Source of the DNA: Undaria pinnatifida
Lineage: Eukaryota; Sar; Phaeophyceae; Laminariales; Alariaceae
Direction of reading: 5' to 3'
Assembly (NCBI GenBank): GCA_012845835.1
Contig: JABAKD010000009.1
Coordinates: forward strand, 7,529,413 to 7,593,412
DNA: 64,000 bases
The translations under genes were made by a program, and so were the position numbers. The number at the start of each line of letters is the position of its first letter. Position 1 is the stretch's first letter. The notes below the pieces were generated by a model. That model did no database searches. It was not told where the DNA came from and saw only the letters and a program-made list of their open reading frames with translations. Of this stretch, positions 37,965 to 51,700 are shown piece after piece.

Positions 37965-40900
37965 CTAAATTCTCCTGATCTCCACGCATGTGCGCTTGGC
38001 CACGTCGTGCGGGATTTTCGCGTCTGGCTTGTCCGCCAGCTCTGCGCCAGGCGGAGTGGGGGTACAGAGGCGGGGGGGGGGAGGGGGGGGGGGGGATGGG
38101 GATAGAGTTGGGTTGGGTTGGGTTGGGGAAGGTACTCATTTGGTGTGGGGGGGTATCACAACGTATTCTAATGTGTATGTCTGTACTTTATATTAGCAAA
38201 ACTTGAAGATGCTGGGCGGGCTGAGGAGTAAATATGGCACGTGCGGGAGGAGTACCATATCGGAATTTTCTACGAATACAGCACAAGCAATAGTCATAAA
38301 ACACACAAAAAAAAACTACCAGTGTATAGTAACACCGCAAAGCAAGTAAAACAGCAATGCATTTATAACCGTTGGAACTATGAATTAACGCCAGAATCAG
38401 GCAAAACAGCAATAAATTCACTGTAAACATGAAACAAAAAGTTACTTCACGTCTATTGTAGTACGAGAAAAAGAGCACCGCCGTACGAGTCGCTCACCCT
38501 CCTGCTTTTTCGCTAACATGTCCTGAGGCATGGGGTGCACGGCCAACTCGGCGTAGGTGCCCCCGCCGGTGCCCTTCGCCAACTGTCCAGGGTTCACGCA
38601 GAGACAGCCCTGGCCAGCACGGGATAGCGCCGAAAAAAAGAAAAAGGGAAACATCGTGGTAGAGGCCAAGAAAAAGCGCGACCGACGTATCACGCAGCTT
38701 GCAAAGCTAAGTATCGACCATTTAATACGTCCGAGTTCACAGGTGACGCATCCAAACAATTTTCATGTAATATTATGGGGTACTGTATGTTCATGCGTAT
38801 CAGGCAGCCATAGACAAACATGCAAATGAAGCGTTTGGTGGTATCCATTACAGATATCAATATCCATATTCACGTAGACGGTTATCCGTCGTTGAATGGT
38901 CAACTTCACACAGACAAGACGAGTAAGCGCGACGGTGTTAGATCAACGTCTCTGTTCAACAGAACCCACTTCAAGCAAAACCCAAGAACGGACCAGTGCT
39001 CGCGGCAGGGACTATTCATACAAACCTGGTACACACGCCCCCCTCGCTCGACGTGGCTCGACGCATCCACATACAACAAAGGAAACAAACGGAAAGGACG
39101 AAGCGCGGGCCTACTTGCTATGCGTATTGGGGGGCTGAGAAAAAAACGAGGAAAACGCACAAGAGGCAGAGGGGGCACGCACGCGCTGTCAAAAGACGAG
39201 CGCGTTCAAAGCCCAACCCCACATAATTCCACTCAACTATGCGCGATCCAGCCCAACCTCAAACCAAAACAGGCCCAGCCAAAAACCAACCCGAATAAAA
39301 CCGACCTAAACTGCAAACAGAACGGAGCATAACATAATATAACACAACAGCGCGATCTCCAAACACCCACCGCCCAAACCCACCCACACATCCTTCCACT
39401 CAACCAGCCGTCTACGCCAAACCCCTACCCCCACCCGCCCACCCCCACCCCTCACCCCCGATACACACGCACCTGCACCTCCCTTGCGAACTGCGCAAGC
39501 CTAGACGGCACGAGCAACACATCCGGCGTCGCCGGCATGCTCCACCGGTGCGCATGCCGCATGTCCAGCTGCGCAGCCGAGCCCGCGGGGGGAGGAAAAA
39601 GCGGATAAAACGACTGCTGCTGCAGCAGGTGCCCCGCCAGCCTCCCCATCCTGTTCCCGCCCTGCGCCCCCGCGCTAACTTCTTCCCCCGAGAGATCAAA
39701 AAGCACATCCGTGGAGGAAACCCCTATGGTAACGTCGTTTACGCGCAGCCAAGCGGGGTTCGGGGCTAGATGCACCCGCTTGTTCCGAGCACTGCTAGCG
39801 CTGCTGCTACCGTTAGCGTTCGTGCCTGTTCGAGGAACATCAAGAACGAACATGCGCTCGTCTGGGTACGTGCCTACGCCGAGCTCGACGCCTCCCTCCA
39901 CGCGGTCGAAGAACGGAGGCTGTTATTCCGGGGGGGTGGGGGGGTGGGTTGGGGGGTGAGGGGGGCGCGAGGGGGGGTGCGAGGGGTTTGGGGGGGATGA
40001 GGGGAGTGAGGGCGCAGCAGGGAGGGAGTAGGCGCTTTCAAAACGCGCGCGGAGGTGTGGCAGACCGAAAAGTGACTCAAGGACACAAGAACGCATTTTC
40101 ATGCAGCCGCGAGAAACGAGTCGCGCGAAAAAAAAGCGCGCAAAGCAGGTCGCGCGCGCGCAAGACCGTCACATCGCGTCACGAAAAAACCAAAAGATGG
40201 TATTTTGAGCGCGCGCGAAGCTAAACGTACGCCGATCACTGGCGACGCCCAATTTACGTTCTCGAGCGCTCAGGCGATCGATTCAAAACAACCCCCAACC
40301 CTACAAACCCACCCGTACACCCGAATCCGACAAAACAAGCGGCGAAAAAACGTGATGCGACGGACTTCCTACCTGCGGGTATACGAACTCGTGGAACACG
40401 TCGCGGAGCGAGGGCACGAGGACGAACTGCGTGCTGAGGTCCTTGTCGTTGGCGAAGAGGGTGTCCAGCTTGTCCGAGAGTCTGAGTTTGAAAAGGGTCT
40501 CGAAGTCCACCGGCTCGGAGGTCCCGTCGATGCACTCCACAGACGCCTCCCCGCTAGCCACCTTCAAGTGTGTGTTTTATTGTCACCAAAGTTGTCGTTA
40601 TTGATATCAGGGTATCGACATTACGAGGGGGCGAATGAGGCGAGGAAAAAACGTAAATGACAGAAACAAGAGGGAAAACAATAAAAGAGAAACAAGAGTG
40701 CTTACCTCCCCCCTCCCCCTCCCTTTCCAACCCCCAACCCCCCTCTCGCCCCCCCCACAGGATCCCCCCCTCCCCCCCCGCCTAAACCTTCCTCTTCTCA
40801 TCTTACCTTGGGGTGCTCCGCGTCGACAAAGGGACCCATGAGCACCACCACATCCGGCCTCGCCGCCCTCACTGCTCCCAGCAGATCATTTAAAGGCTCA

Positions 40901-43900
40901 TACACCAAGCTGTCGCTCGTCGTAAAGGGTCCCGCCGCCGCAAACACCGACAGCGGTCGCCCGCCCCCCAGGTCCGCCCCGTGCTGGAGCCGCAACAGCT
41001 CCGAGGGAGAGGAGGCGGGGAGGGGACGGGGGACCCCGTCAATGATCCCCCTTGCCACCATCCGGCCGCCTGACCCGTTCACGCCCTGGACTGCGACCGC
41101 CTGACCCGGAAAGAGCGCGAACGATTGCAGCTCGCGAAGGTCTAGGTGGACGCGCTGGCCGCTGCTGTCGCGGCGGGAGCCCTGGAGGGGAGGGGTGGGG
41201 GCGCGGTCGACGGACGAGGTTAGGGGTGGGAGGGGGTAGAGGGGACCGCTATATTTAGGACCTTACGACTATTCCTTTGAAGGTGGCTTGCAGGCAGGAC
41301 AAGGAGCCGGTGTGGTAGATCTTGCGAGGGATGGTGTGGTAGGGGGAAGGGGGGGGGGGGTGCAATCATCATCATTGTCATGCATGGCCGTAGTTCAGAC
41401 CTTAGATCTTCGCATACCTCCAATGCAAAGGGGGGGTAGGCCATTAGTAGGATAGTAACACGACCGAAGATGGGTTGCCGGCAGGGCAGGTGCCTGCCTG
41501 CGCGAGAAAGGGTCTTCGTCTTCCCTCAGCGGCACACTTCGCAGTATGACCAACCCCACAATGCACCGCACCGCACCGTACTCCACACCACTCCACACCC
41601 CACCATACAATGCTACTGCTGTATGTGTGAATTTGTGTATGCGCACCTCAAGAAGGATCGACGCCCGGTTAATCTTCCCCTCCGCCGACTCGCAGCAGAC
41701 GCGTCCAACCGCCACAACTTGCTCCTGCCTCGGCACTCCAACAGGCGTCACCTCCCCCAGTCCGAATCGGCTCTCCATTTGCCCCTGAAACACGGCACGA
41801 TGTCATATCCACATGAGTATGACCGTCAGGGGCGATCCTGGCGAACGCAAACTTGTCATGATTCCTGACAAAAAAACACGCTTCCTCACATTGTCGAATT
41901 ATGAAATGTCACCTTATAGCAAAATAAAAAAAGAGTTTTTTCGTCAACAATTCTGACGTAAACCTTCATCAACAAAAATAAAAAACCATTTCAAGAAAGG
42001 GAGTCCTGACAATATCGTCACGATCGGCGAAAATGCCACGTTTTATTGTCGCGATTCCTCACACTTATTTGGTGTTCGTTGAGAATGACCATCATCAACC
42101 GTCACATCATGACATGTGTACAACACCAGCACAACACAAGCCTAACATACGCCAGAAACTGTAGCAGGTCGCACAACAACTGTCAGTAACTGTCACGGCA
42201 AGCACAACAGTAGCCCCACAGTAGTACACATACTCAGCAGTTGGGTAGCCGTGTTTAGTCAATATACTCGCGCTATATACAGTAGGGTACTCGTAGTGAG
42301 TACGAGTGAGGGGTCATTTTTCAGCAACCAGTAGACCGGCAGTAGTCAGTGGCCAAAGCAAAACGATTAGTCGGTCAATAGTCACGCGGCATCAGTACCG
42401 GCAGTAGTCAGTACTATGGTCAGCAGCCAGTAGCAAGTACCAGGTAGCCAGCCGTGAGTAGCTCCTCTCACTGTCAATCTCCCTTCTCAAGCGCGCATGC
42501 GAGTTTTTTTTCACCTGTAGCGACAGCAGGCCCTTCTCCAGCGCAGCGGCCCGCTCCTCGAGCGGCGTGTACATGTAGCGGTACCGGGCCGGCGCACCCA
42601 CCGCTGTGTCAACTTCAACGTCGCACCTTGTGCCGGCGGCCCTAGCAGAAGGGGGCACCGACAGCCCCCGCAGCCCCAACGTCGGGTTGAAGGAAGTCGT
42701 CCTGTGTTTATTAACATGAGGGAGAGGGAAAAAACGTTAAAACAAATTGAACGAAAAAACGAACTGAAGCGACCAACAGAAAAAACGGCGACAACAGCGA
42801 CGAAGCAAAAGTGACGAAAAAAACGACCAAAGAAAAAAACTAGAGCAACAAAAAAGCGACGAAGCACGCGAATTAAACGAGGTACACCACAAAAACGATA
42901 CCGTCGACGACGACAGCGATGCGAAGCTGGAAGGATGGAGGAGGGCGCGTGGGTCGGAGTTGGCGGCCTACCTTGGTTTATGCATCCGAGGGGGGCAACG
43001 GGCGATGGGCGGCGGGCGACGGGAGAAGTGACGCAGCGAGACTCATATTATACGAGCTCGATATGTTACACTTCCAACACTCATAAAAAGAAGTCCCACA
43101 AGAAACGCATCAAAATATCATGAAACTCGACAGCTGCCATGTATACTGTACTGAAGTTAGTGTAGAGAAATCCTTCCTCATAATAAGAAATCTATCCGAA
43201 ACTCAACGTCAAGGTTTCTTATCAGCGGGTTGGTACATCTCAAAATAAATCTGTAATAAATAATAGCCTATAGCCAGTACCCCGGTTTCACACTAAAGCA
43301 GAGGGCCGGTCCTATGTAACGGTACTCACTTTTGCCCGGCGTATTTGCGTGCGGCGTAGACAGCCCGCGCCAGGTCCGGCGGAGACTGCACCGAGGTCGG
43401 GGACAGTTCAGCCGCATCCCCGTCGTTGCGGGCCACCTTATTCCTCGACTTGGGGTCGGGGCTGGCAAACGGCAAGTTCGGGCGCTTCGTTCCCCCCGCG
43501 GGTGAGGAAGAGGTCAAGTCCTTTGAGGTCATCGAGTTGACCACCCTGTTCCGTTTCGCGTGTTGTTCCGTTTCGTGTGAAGTTGCGGTTCGTGCGTTGT
43601 TTTGTGGCGTGACGAGATGGCGTCGGCGTGGCGTGATGTCGGCATGGTATCGAAAAGGCAATGAGCCAGAAGGCGTGGTGGCGGTGGGCGAGGGGGAAAC
43701 GGTGGTGAAAACCAAGACAAAAGGAAAGGTGCCCGGTAAGTCTCTACCACAAGAGTCAAAACATGCACACAAACAAACAAACAAAAAATACAACCAGGTA
43801 CGTAATATGGAGTCGGAGTTATGGAGTACCCTGGTACTTCCAAGTATGTAAGGTATCTCAGCGAACACAGCAGTCAAAACAGTACTGGTACAGTGATACT

Positions 43901-46057
43901 AATAACAGCACACACGTATTTTACAGTTAGTTCCGCGTTGGTCCTCGTCAAGCCTCCTGTCGGAAGGTTGCCAACCAGCGGGGCTGGGGCGTGACAACAT
44001 CCGTAACATCAACATCCGCAATATGAACATCAGCAGCAGTATCCAGTGTCAAAGTATCAACAGCAACATCCGCATATATCAACATCACTATATAATAGCT
44101 CCGCTACCGTCAAAGAGGTCAGGAGACGGCACCTTGACCCCTTGACCGGCGGCATGTTTAAAATAGTAATTTCCCTTGACTGACGCCGAACTACTAGGTT
44201 TTAGTATGGAACGATCGGTTTGACACCCTTGACCAACCGTCTCCTGACATCATTGACTGCAAGTGCCGCCAACTCGTCAAAAGCGAGCAAGGTCCACCCC
44301 CCCCTGTCCCCCACCTCTCCCCCACAACCCACCTCCGTCCATCCGGCCGCGGGGTCACAATGGCCGCTCCGCCCGTTCTCGATGCAGCGGCAGAGGCAGA
44401 GGAGGCTATGCTACGAGCAGACAAAGGTGTCACCGCTTCCGCTACCGTCGCTGTTGGTGTTAAAGCTTTGATCTTGGTGACCTCTGTCTCGAAGCCGGCC
44501 CATGATGCCATTCCCAGCTTGCTGCCGGAGTGGTTGACGGCGAAGGATTCCCAGTGGTCGGCAAGGTCGGACGCTGAGAGGGAGAATCGCTGGCACAAGG
44601 AAACGCCTGCCAAGGTGGCGGTGGTGGTGGCGGTGGTGGTGGTGGTGGTTGTGGAGGGGGGGGAAGCGGGGAGGGGGGGTGGTGGTGATGGTAGTCGAAG
44701 TGTTGTGGTGGTGGCGGTGTTGGTGGTAGTGATGGTGTTAGTGGGTGGTTGTTTGAGGGGGTGGGGGGAAGAGACGCGGGAGGACAGCGGGGTGAGCTAT
44801 ACCACTATTAATAGCAGCAGCAGCGACCGGTTCTACAAGCAGCCATGTCAAATGTTTCAGTAATCGTTGTTTTCAAGATCATGTGTCATACCGGTACCTG
44901 CAGCGATGGTCATTGCCCAATGCCCATGGTGCTTGTTCACGTCCATCGCGACGGGGGGGGCGGGGTCTTCGATAGTGCGGCGCGAAAGGTAGTCTAGACA
45001 TTTAGTGGAAACGGGGTGTCGCATGTAGATCGCTGTTTGCTACGAGTACGTACGCATAGGAATACGACGTGGCATGAGGTGCTGGGCGTGAGCGTGGTGC
45101 ATGTTCGAAGAGATGAGACGGGATTTCGCGCACGAAATCGAGAAGGGTCTTGGACGTACGTACCGGGTACGACCAAGTACAAACTGATCGCGTAAATCAT
45201 ACCTGGTACCTGTTCAGGACATCAGGACATGAGGATATATCAATCTCGTCGCACTCTCGGTCGTACACTTCAAAACATGTTTGGGTATCATATATTCTGA
45301 TACCTACCTGGTACTCTATACTCCGTACCAGCACTCTGCATGATACGCACAGCTTCAAGTACGCAACTACCACACCAAGTACAGCAGCATGTGCCGTTGT
45401 ACTGCCGCCTGTGTATTCATTGCTGCTGTGGCTGTGTCTGTTGCGCGGTGCGTCGGCCAAGCTACAAGCTACCCAAGGGCATATCATAGCAGTTGAGAGA
45501 GTCCGCGTGCGTATGGACGAACGGAACGACTACAGTTGTGGCAGCCGAAGCGTGTAACAATTGCACTGAGCTGTCCAGGCACCACACGCGAGTTGCGTAT
45601 AAAGGTGGTACCAGCGTATAATGTACTGATGTCTACACGAAGCTACTCACTCCACCAACACCAACAACGGACAACAGCTTAGCAGCTCCAACAACAACGA
45701 CAAGCACGGCAGCAGCTCGTACCTTGTAGCTTTTGGCACGGAGTCCAAAACAAACTGAAAAAAAGCGCGCGACTCCCGGAATCCTATACTAAAATACCAT
45801 CATTTCTACAAAAAATTGAGAAGGAGGCTCGGTTTCTACGAGTTTGACGCAACACAAAAAAACGGCACACGGACAACACAGCAGCAAACACGCATTTTCC
45901 CTGCAATCAAGTGCTGCTCTTTCTACCTCTCTCCCTCTTCACCCTCTCTCTATCTATCGTATGTGCTCTCACATTTTCCAATGAAGTCTTCGTCCGAAGC
46001 ATCTTCGCCGATGCGTTTGAACGACCCCGCCACCTCCAGCTCCGTTACCGCCATCAT
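37965..46057 (-). CDS. POLA2: DNA polymerase alpha subunit B (primase-polymerase accessory subunit)
   Basis: The B subunit tethers primase to the catalytic subunit of polymerase alpha and is needed to start DNA synthesis in the nucleus. Ten exons: 46057-45973, 44606-44333, 43545-43330, 42701-42515, 41784-41647, 41181-40807, 40561-40373, 39919-39473, 38609-38498 and 38041-37965. All introns are GT-AG and all phases match, giving 699 residues with TAG. N-terminal helical domain (1-75, ending FSLSASDLADHWESFAV); basic, Ser/Pro-rich linker; KYMF-like ARYRYMYTPLEERA; OB fold from about 255 (VVAVGRVCCESAEGKINRAS, FALFPGQAVAVQGVN); then the inactive calcineurin-like phosphoesterase domain (AAGPFTTSDSLVYEPLNDLL, VVVLMGPFVDAEHPKV, FVLVPSLRDVFHEFVYPQ, VLFDLSGEEVS, YPLFPPP, TPDVLLVPSRLAQF). 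The end CVNPGQLAKGTGGGTYAEL and VEIRRI is typical. Start: ATG-ATG at 46,057; the second ATG is equally possible. The protein looks complete and functional. Confidence 0.93.
41345..41435. repeat. Dispersed intronic repeat, copy 3 (partial)
   Basis: Shares the poly(G), TGCAATCAT, GTCATGCATGGCCGTAGTT block with 25,565-25,735 and then diverges. It lies in the POLA2 intron 41,182-41,646. Confidence 0.45.
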
Positions 46058-46854
46058 GTGATAAATTCAAAAAAATCGGCGCACCTCCCCGAGAGAATCT
46101 AGTACAGCCGCGTGGCCGTGCCCCGTGAGCGAAACCGACGCTTCCCTGAGACGAGGCTATTGGCGGCAGAAATATCAATCCAAGGCAGAGAGAGGGTGAG
46201 GTAAAGGAGATATCTGTCCGACACAACCAGAATCTGTCTGCGCTGCTACCTGGGCTAGATCACAGGCCCCACACGAGACGAGATGAGATGGCGAGATGGC
46301 GCGCTCGATTATCTATTTTGAAATAAAGTCTTTTGATTGGTCAGGTTGGCCGTGGCGCCAATTCTTGGATGTTTTTTCAGGGGATGGGGGTACTTTCGAT
46401 TTTTCAAAAATTCAAAAATGGGGCCAGGGCGCAGAAGGCACCACGGCACAGGAACGGTACAAATGGTAAAGGGAGGAAGGGAGGAGGGGGAAGGGGGCGG
46501 TGTGTCCCTGCTGTGCCTATCTGTACGCGCGCGTATTTGGAGGCGATAAAAAAATGCGGGCGCCAAATATCTTTCAAGAGGAACACAAGCATATATACGT
46601 ATCAGTTTTTTTTACCAGGTCGTGTATCACACTTTTTCTCTCCAGCTCGACTACTACTCGCAGGATGGAAGTGCCCTCGGCGACCCTCTGTGGACAAGCC
46701 GTGGTTGAGGTGTCTTCCCTTCTCCCCGTGGGTACTTGCCTTCATTTTTATCGCGCATGGGGTTTTCAGTATTTCCACTTTTTATCTTTTATGTTCTTCA
46801 ATTTACATCGAATTCGCGAACTCACGCTCTCGCGCTTTCGGCCTGTCGATTTGT

Positions 46855-46940
46855 AAGAGTCTCTTGGATTCGAACCTTCGACCTCGACCTCAATAATAGT
46901 TACGCAGCTAGCTACTATTTGACCACCGGGGACTCCGGCA
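46855..46940 (-). repeat. tRNA-like sequence (degenerate)
   Basis: The minus strand has an A-box-like GGTGGTCAAATAGT and a perfect B-box GGTTCGAATCC, with ends GGAGTCC and AGACTCT that pair at five of seven positions. The T-stem pairs poorly and the anticodon arm has an oversized loop, so it is a tRNA pseudogene or a tRNA-derived SINE head. Confidence 0.4.
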
Positions 46941-47324
46941 GTACCTGCCACGGGTACACCACAAGAAAGAAATGAAGTTTCAAGTTGTAGGCGCAGGAAG
47001 CAGCGCTACAGCTGCAGCTGCTCCTGCAGCAAAACTTCATGTCGAGAGGACTTGTCGACATGTGTTTTTGGTCCACTTCTGTATTATTTACTACTCACTG
47101 CTGCATGCTGCTGCTGCTGCTGCTGCTGTTTGCTGTCTGTTTACCTACACGCGCGACCGACGCATGAATGAGCTTGAAAAATTGAAAAAATGCTAACTTT
47201 CCCACCACTTTGCGTGTTCTTGTAGAAGGAAAGGTTTGCTGGCTGCGGCCGACCCTCGATTGTGGTCGAGGTGCGACCAGGGGGTGCTAGGTTGTTGTTG
47301 TTGCTGTTCTCACATTAACCCGCA

Positions 47325-47390
47325 TAAATGATCAAGTCCGTGGTCACAGGATAGGCTCCAGTCACTCTGGAGCTGAGGAATACCCCGGAG
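47325..47390 (+). repeat. tRNA-like dispersed repeat, copy 2
   Basis: GTCCGTGGTCACAGGATAGG followed by the 17-nt hairpin CTCCAGTCACTCTGGAG (loop GTCACTC), closely matching 31,110-31,150. No T-arm follows. See copy 1. Confidence 0.4.
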
Positions 47391-48773
47391 AAAAAAAACA
47401 CAAGAACCAAAGGTGGTACACGCATAAATCATAGCTGACGCAATTGATGCCTCCGTCAGAAACATATAGAAGTGAAATCGGGAGTCAGCCTACAATGTGC
47501 CAGGTCCATACTGGTGCATACGTCTCACTACTCGCGCCTGAAAAAACCGACTATACCGCTTGCCACCCAGGAAAGACTACCGCGTATTTTTTACAGGTAG
47601 TACATATCACTAGGTGGACCCTGCCGGCTGCGATTCTTACATCCAGGATCAGCTTGGAGGGCCCAGGTCCGGTTGGGATGGGATCACGTCTGGGGAAATG
47701 CACCTAGGCTCGGCCATTACTAGTGTCGCTTTACACGTAGTATATGTATAAGCGAATTAATCGCGGTTGTAAATGAACCGCTGCGCAAACTAGAGACTTG
47801 ACCTCTTGTAGTTCCGTGCTACATGCTGAAATATTCCTGGAAAACTCCTATGCGTGTTGCGGAAACACCTGCTTTGCCGTCTGCAGCAGCTCCAACGGGT
47901 ATGAATGACAGTTCTTCTGGGTGGACCACGGCGACATCAAGAGGGTATCGTATCTTGCCGACATACAACGCAGTTACACAGAAGTATAGAACAGAGTGGC
48001 GGCAAACATGATGAAAATGCATTAATACTGGACCATGCTTTCCGAGGGCCGGTGTGGCCTTCCCCGAGCAAAAGGGGCATCGATCAACGTCAACATTGGA
48101 CGAAACACGTCAAGGTTTCAATAATTAATCACAATTTTCCTCGAGGGGGCGATAACATCATCACAAAACAGAAGGGGATGGCACGCCGAAGTATTCAACC
48201 CCGCCCCTATCACCACTTTGTACACGCCAAGATAATGACTCGCCCACTCTCACCCAAGCAGCGCAAAAAACAAAAACAAACAATATACTACCCCTTGAAA
48301 ACCCATCTTGGCGTCAAGAAGCCGCCCATCCCCTCCGAAGCTGGATGCTCCCGTACACCCACAGCTACCAAATACCTCGATACGACAGGACACAAGCCAG
48401 TCACAACACCGTTCGGCGTTTGAAGCCACCGATGGACGATGCCAATGGTTAAGCCACAACAGAACCACCACTTATTTCCCGGGCCAAAGCAACAAGAAAG
48501 TGTCACCCACCGCTTCTCTCTTGGGATGGATCGAACTCAAAAAGCGCGCACCAAACCAACACATCCAAAGATAAGAACCCTCTGAAAGCGTACATAACGC
48601 AGAAACTTCGCTCTTGCTCAGGACTGTTAAACATCGCCCAAGCTCCACCACCATCGACCCCAACCCCGCCACCCCCACCATTCCCACTACCCTCGCTACC
48701 GCCGTAGCAAACTCATCGCATCAGTTTCGCCGCATATTCGCGCGGCAACCAGCGCGATCTGGGGATCGTCACG

Positions 48774-51700
48774 TCACAATCGGACCTCCTGCGCGGCGGC
48801 CGGGGCAGGGCCAACAGGCAGCCCGTATTCGTCCACCCCACTCGGACCCGCAGAGGCCGGCACGATTGACGGCTCCACCGGGAGGGTGGCGGGCTGCGCT
48901 GCGTATGACGGGCCCGTGTCTTCCTCAAGACCCTCCAGTTCCTGAGGGTAAGCGGAGGGGTAGGGGTTGGGGATAGCGTTAATGTTGAGGTTTGCGTTGG
49001 TGTTGGTAATGGCGTTGGTTTTGGATATTGGCATGGTTGAAATTTGGGATTGGCAGCGAGGACGGAGGTGAGGTTGAGGTTAACGTTGCACGCAGAAGAA
49101 GCGACAGCGTAACATAATACTAAACGCTCAAATTGTTGCAAACGCCGAACTTCGACTCCAGGATTCGGCGTCGGCTTCACAGGGGTCGGCAAAATGCTCT
49201 GATGCTTTGATGCAGCTTTTAGTGCTGTAGGGCATTGCGTCAAATGCTGCTGTAGGGCAGTGCAATAAGGTACCTTTGGTTCCAACGCGAGCGGAGAAGA
49301 GACTGAAAATAGCTAATTGCTCGAGGCTCAATGGGTTATCAATAACCAGCACAAGCGGGGATCGATACATGGCATACACGCGTTACGCCAGGAAGAAGGA
49401 GAGGGACGCCGCGAGCGAAGTGGTGTCCCTCATTCCGTCCGAGTGCGGTGATTGACAGTCACCGATGATGCGACCGCTGCGTGTTTTCTTCGTTGAGCTG
49501 GGACTCACGGTGGTCAACAGCGAGGAGACAGGCGAAACATTTTCTCGGAGGCGAACAATGGCGGGACGGATTCTAGGGCGAAGCTAACAACTCCAACGGC
49601 AAAGAGGCATCACCGCGGGAAAATAGCGTCGATTCGCGTGCGCTTCGGCGGCACTTACATCGAGTTCGTCGTCCAGACATGCCAACTCCGCATCCAGGTC
49701 ATCTTCGTCAAGCTCCTCTCCGACGCTGTACAGTCGAGAGAGATACATCGGGTGAAGCGCACAGGGGGATGGGGGGGAGGGGGGTCGCAGCGTTTGGAGC
49801 AAACTTATTTTGCCATGAGTAGAAAACACAGACGCACGAAAGCACCCGTGAGAGATTTGTGCGCTCCATACTCTTGGCGTATAACCTGCCGCAGCAGTTC
49901 AAATTGATATGGAATGCATTTTACAGTGGCGGTTCCACACAAAGCGCCGGTCTTTTCTATAAAAGCTCTGTCCTCTGTGCAAAAATAGCGAGGCTCGTCG
50001 TTTCCTCGTCTAACCCCCCGCCTTGCCGATGGCCCGCGGGAGGTTTTTCGCATGACTTCTCCCTTGTATTAGCGCCTGTGTCCCCCTCTATATCGACGAG
50101 GGCTCGCCTCGTCATAGTACCTTTTCTGTGGTTGGTTTACCGTAGAGCCTTTCCTGCCCCCCCCCGCCACACCGGCGGCATGCGGCAGGTTCTAGAGCCT
50201 TTTCTGCCCCCCCGCCACGCCGGCGGCATGCGGCAAGTTTTGATGGGTGACTATTGCCTTGCTGTAGGGTCTGCTTTTCTTTCTACTGCTTTTCTTCGCG
50301 TGTTCCTGGCTCCATAGCCAGACGGTTAGAGGTGTGGGAGTGGGTTTTGAGGAGCCGCATCTTCGACTCATGGTCTAGTTCGTAGAACCGGAGTTTCCCC
50401 GAATCTCCCATATTTCTGCATATGCGACTCATCAGGGTGGGCTAGTGTTAAGATACGGCCTCGAAAGGCCTGAGAGTATCCGAATTTGAGATCATTTGGA
50501 TGGGTTTCGTATGATAAGGTTGGCGGTTTATATTCGGGGAACTTAGGATTTAGATCGGAGGCACGCGCCTCCGATCTCAGAAGCTATCCCGGGCTCTGGT
50601 GGAAAACGAATAAAGCTACATCTCTACGAAGGAACGAAAGTGAGTACGCTCCGAAGACCTGCTCAATTGGCAGACCTGCAGGGGGCACTCTATGTCCCCC
50701 ACCTTTAATTTCACAGCTGCATCTCAAGCGAGGGACACGGGGAAGCAACAATATGTCGATAAATAGGGACCGCGCACAACAGAAAGGGCAAAAACAATAC
50801 GACGGCCAAGCACATGCGATATTCGAGTCACGTCGCGTTCGAACCGTAACGGCACCGCTCGTTCACTGGCAAACGAGCATGCGCGCACGTGAGAAACAAT
50901 GGGGGGACAACCAGGTACAACACGAACGAAATTGGCTCTCGTACGGGCTGAGCCTCGGGCTGGCCCACTATTGTCAACCGAAGAGCAGCTGAGTAACAGT
51001 CCGGCCGAGGGACTTCTGCGGGGAACTACCGCTTGCGGTCGCGCTCTCACTTGTACGAGCGACCCATGATGTCGTTGATCTCGTTCATGTCCTCCATCAT
51101 GTCCGCCATGTCGTCCGTGAGGTCCTCCACCTTGTTTATGTCAATCTTCTTCACCTCGGCCTTGAGAGTCTTGCTCGCGTCCTTCATCGCGGCCACCTGC
51201 ATTATTCGTGTTGGCGCACGGAAGGACTTAATGGTGTGACCACTGCGAAAAGCATTCCAGCCCGTTTTCAAGTAGGTCGTCAAAAATATCAAGGGTGGAG
51301 TTCTAAAAAGTAAACACAAGAAAAATCCATCGGTCCAGCACAGATTGCTGCGTAGAGGGTGGGACGATACCTCCACGCAACAACGTCGTCCACGTTTCAA
51401 ACCTACGCCGTTGCCAGCAAGGGTCGATGCCCAGGAGCAGGGAGTGCCACGTTACTATTATCACATAATTGAAACCTCCACAATCACGATCACCATCATC
51501 AACAGAGATGCGCAACGGAACGCAAACGGGTTCGTTGCGGCAATAACGGTGCTTCGACGACAAAAAACAAAACGCAAACGAAAATGTATTTAATATCCAA
51601 CACCCTTCAGCCGGAAAATACACGAACCATGGAGCTTCGTTTCGCGCCGCGCCGCAGTTATCCAGTTAACGTATCGGAGCGCTTCGACACCTGGCGCTTG

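Larger units (their letters stand above)
46058..48773. other. Gene-poor region between POLA2 and VPS60
   Basis: 2.7 kb upstream of POLA2 and downstream of VPS60. I recognise only tRNA-like repeats (46,855-46,940 minus; 47,325-47,390 plus) and a CTG tract (47,110-47,130). Reading frames at 46,330-46,900 and 47,900-48,570 have no family motif or splice support. Confidence 0.5.

Noticed and set aside
46855-46940. A functional tRNA gene
   Set aside because: A perfect B-box exists, but the T-stem does not pair and the anticodon loop is oversized, so only a tRNA-like repeat is claimed.
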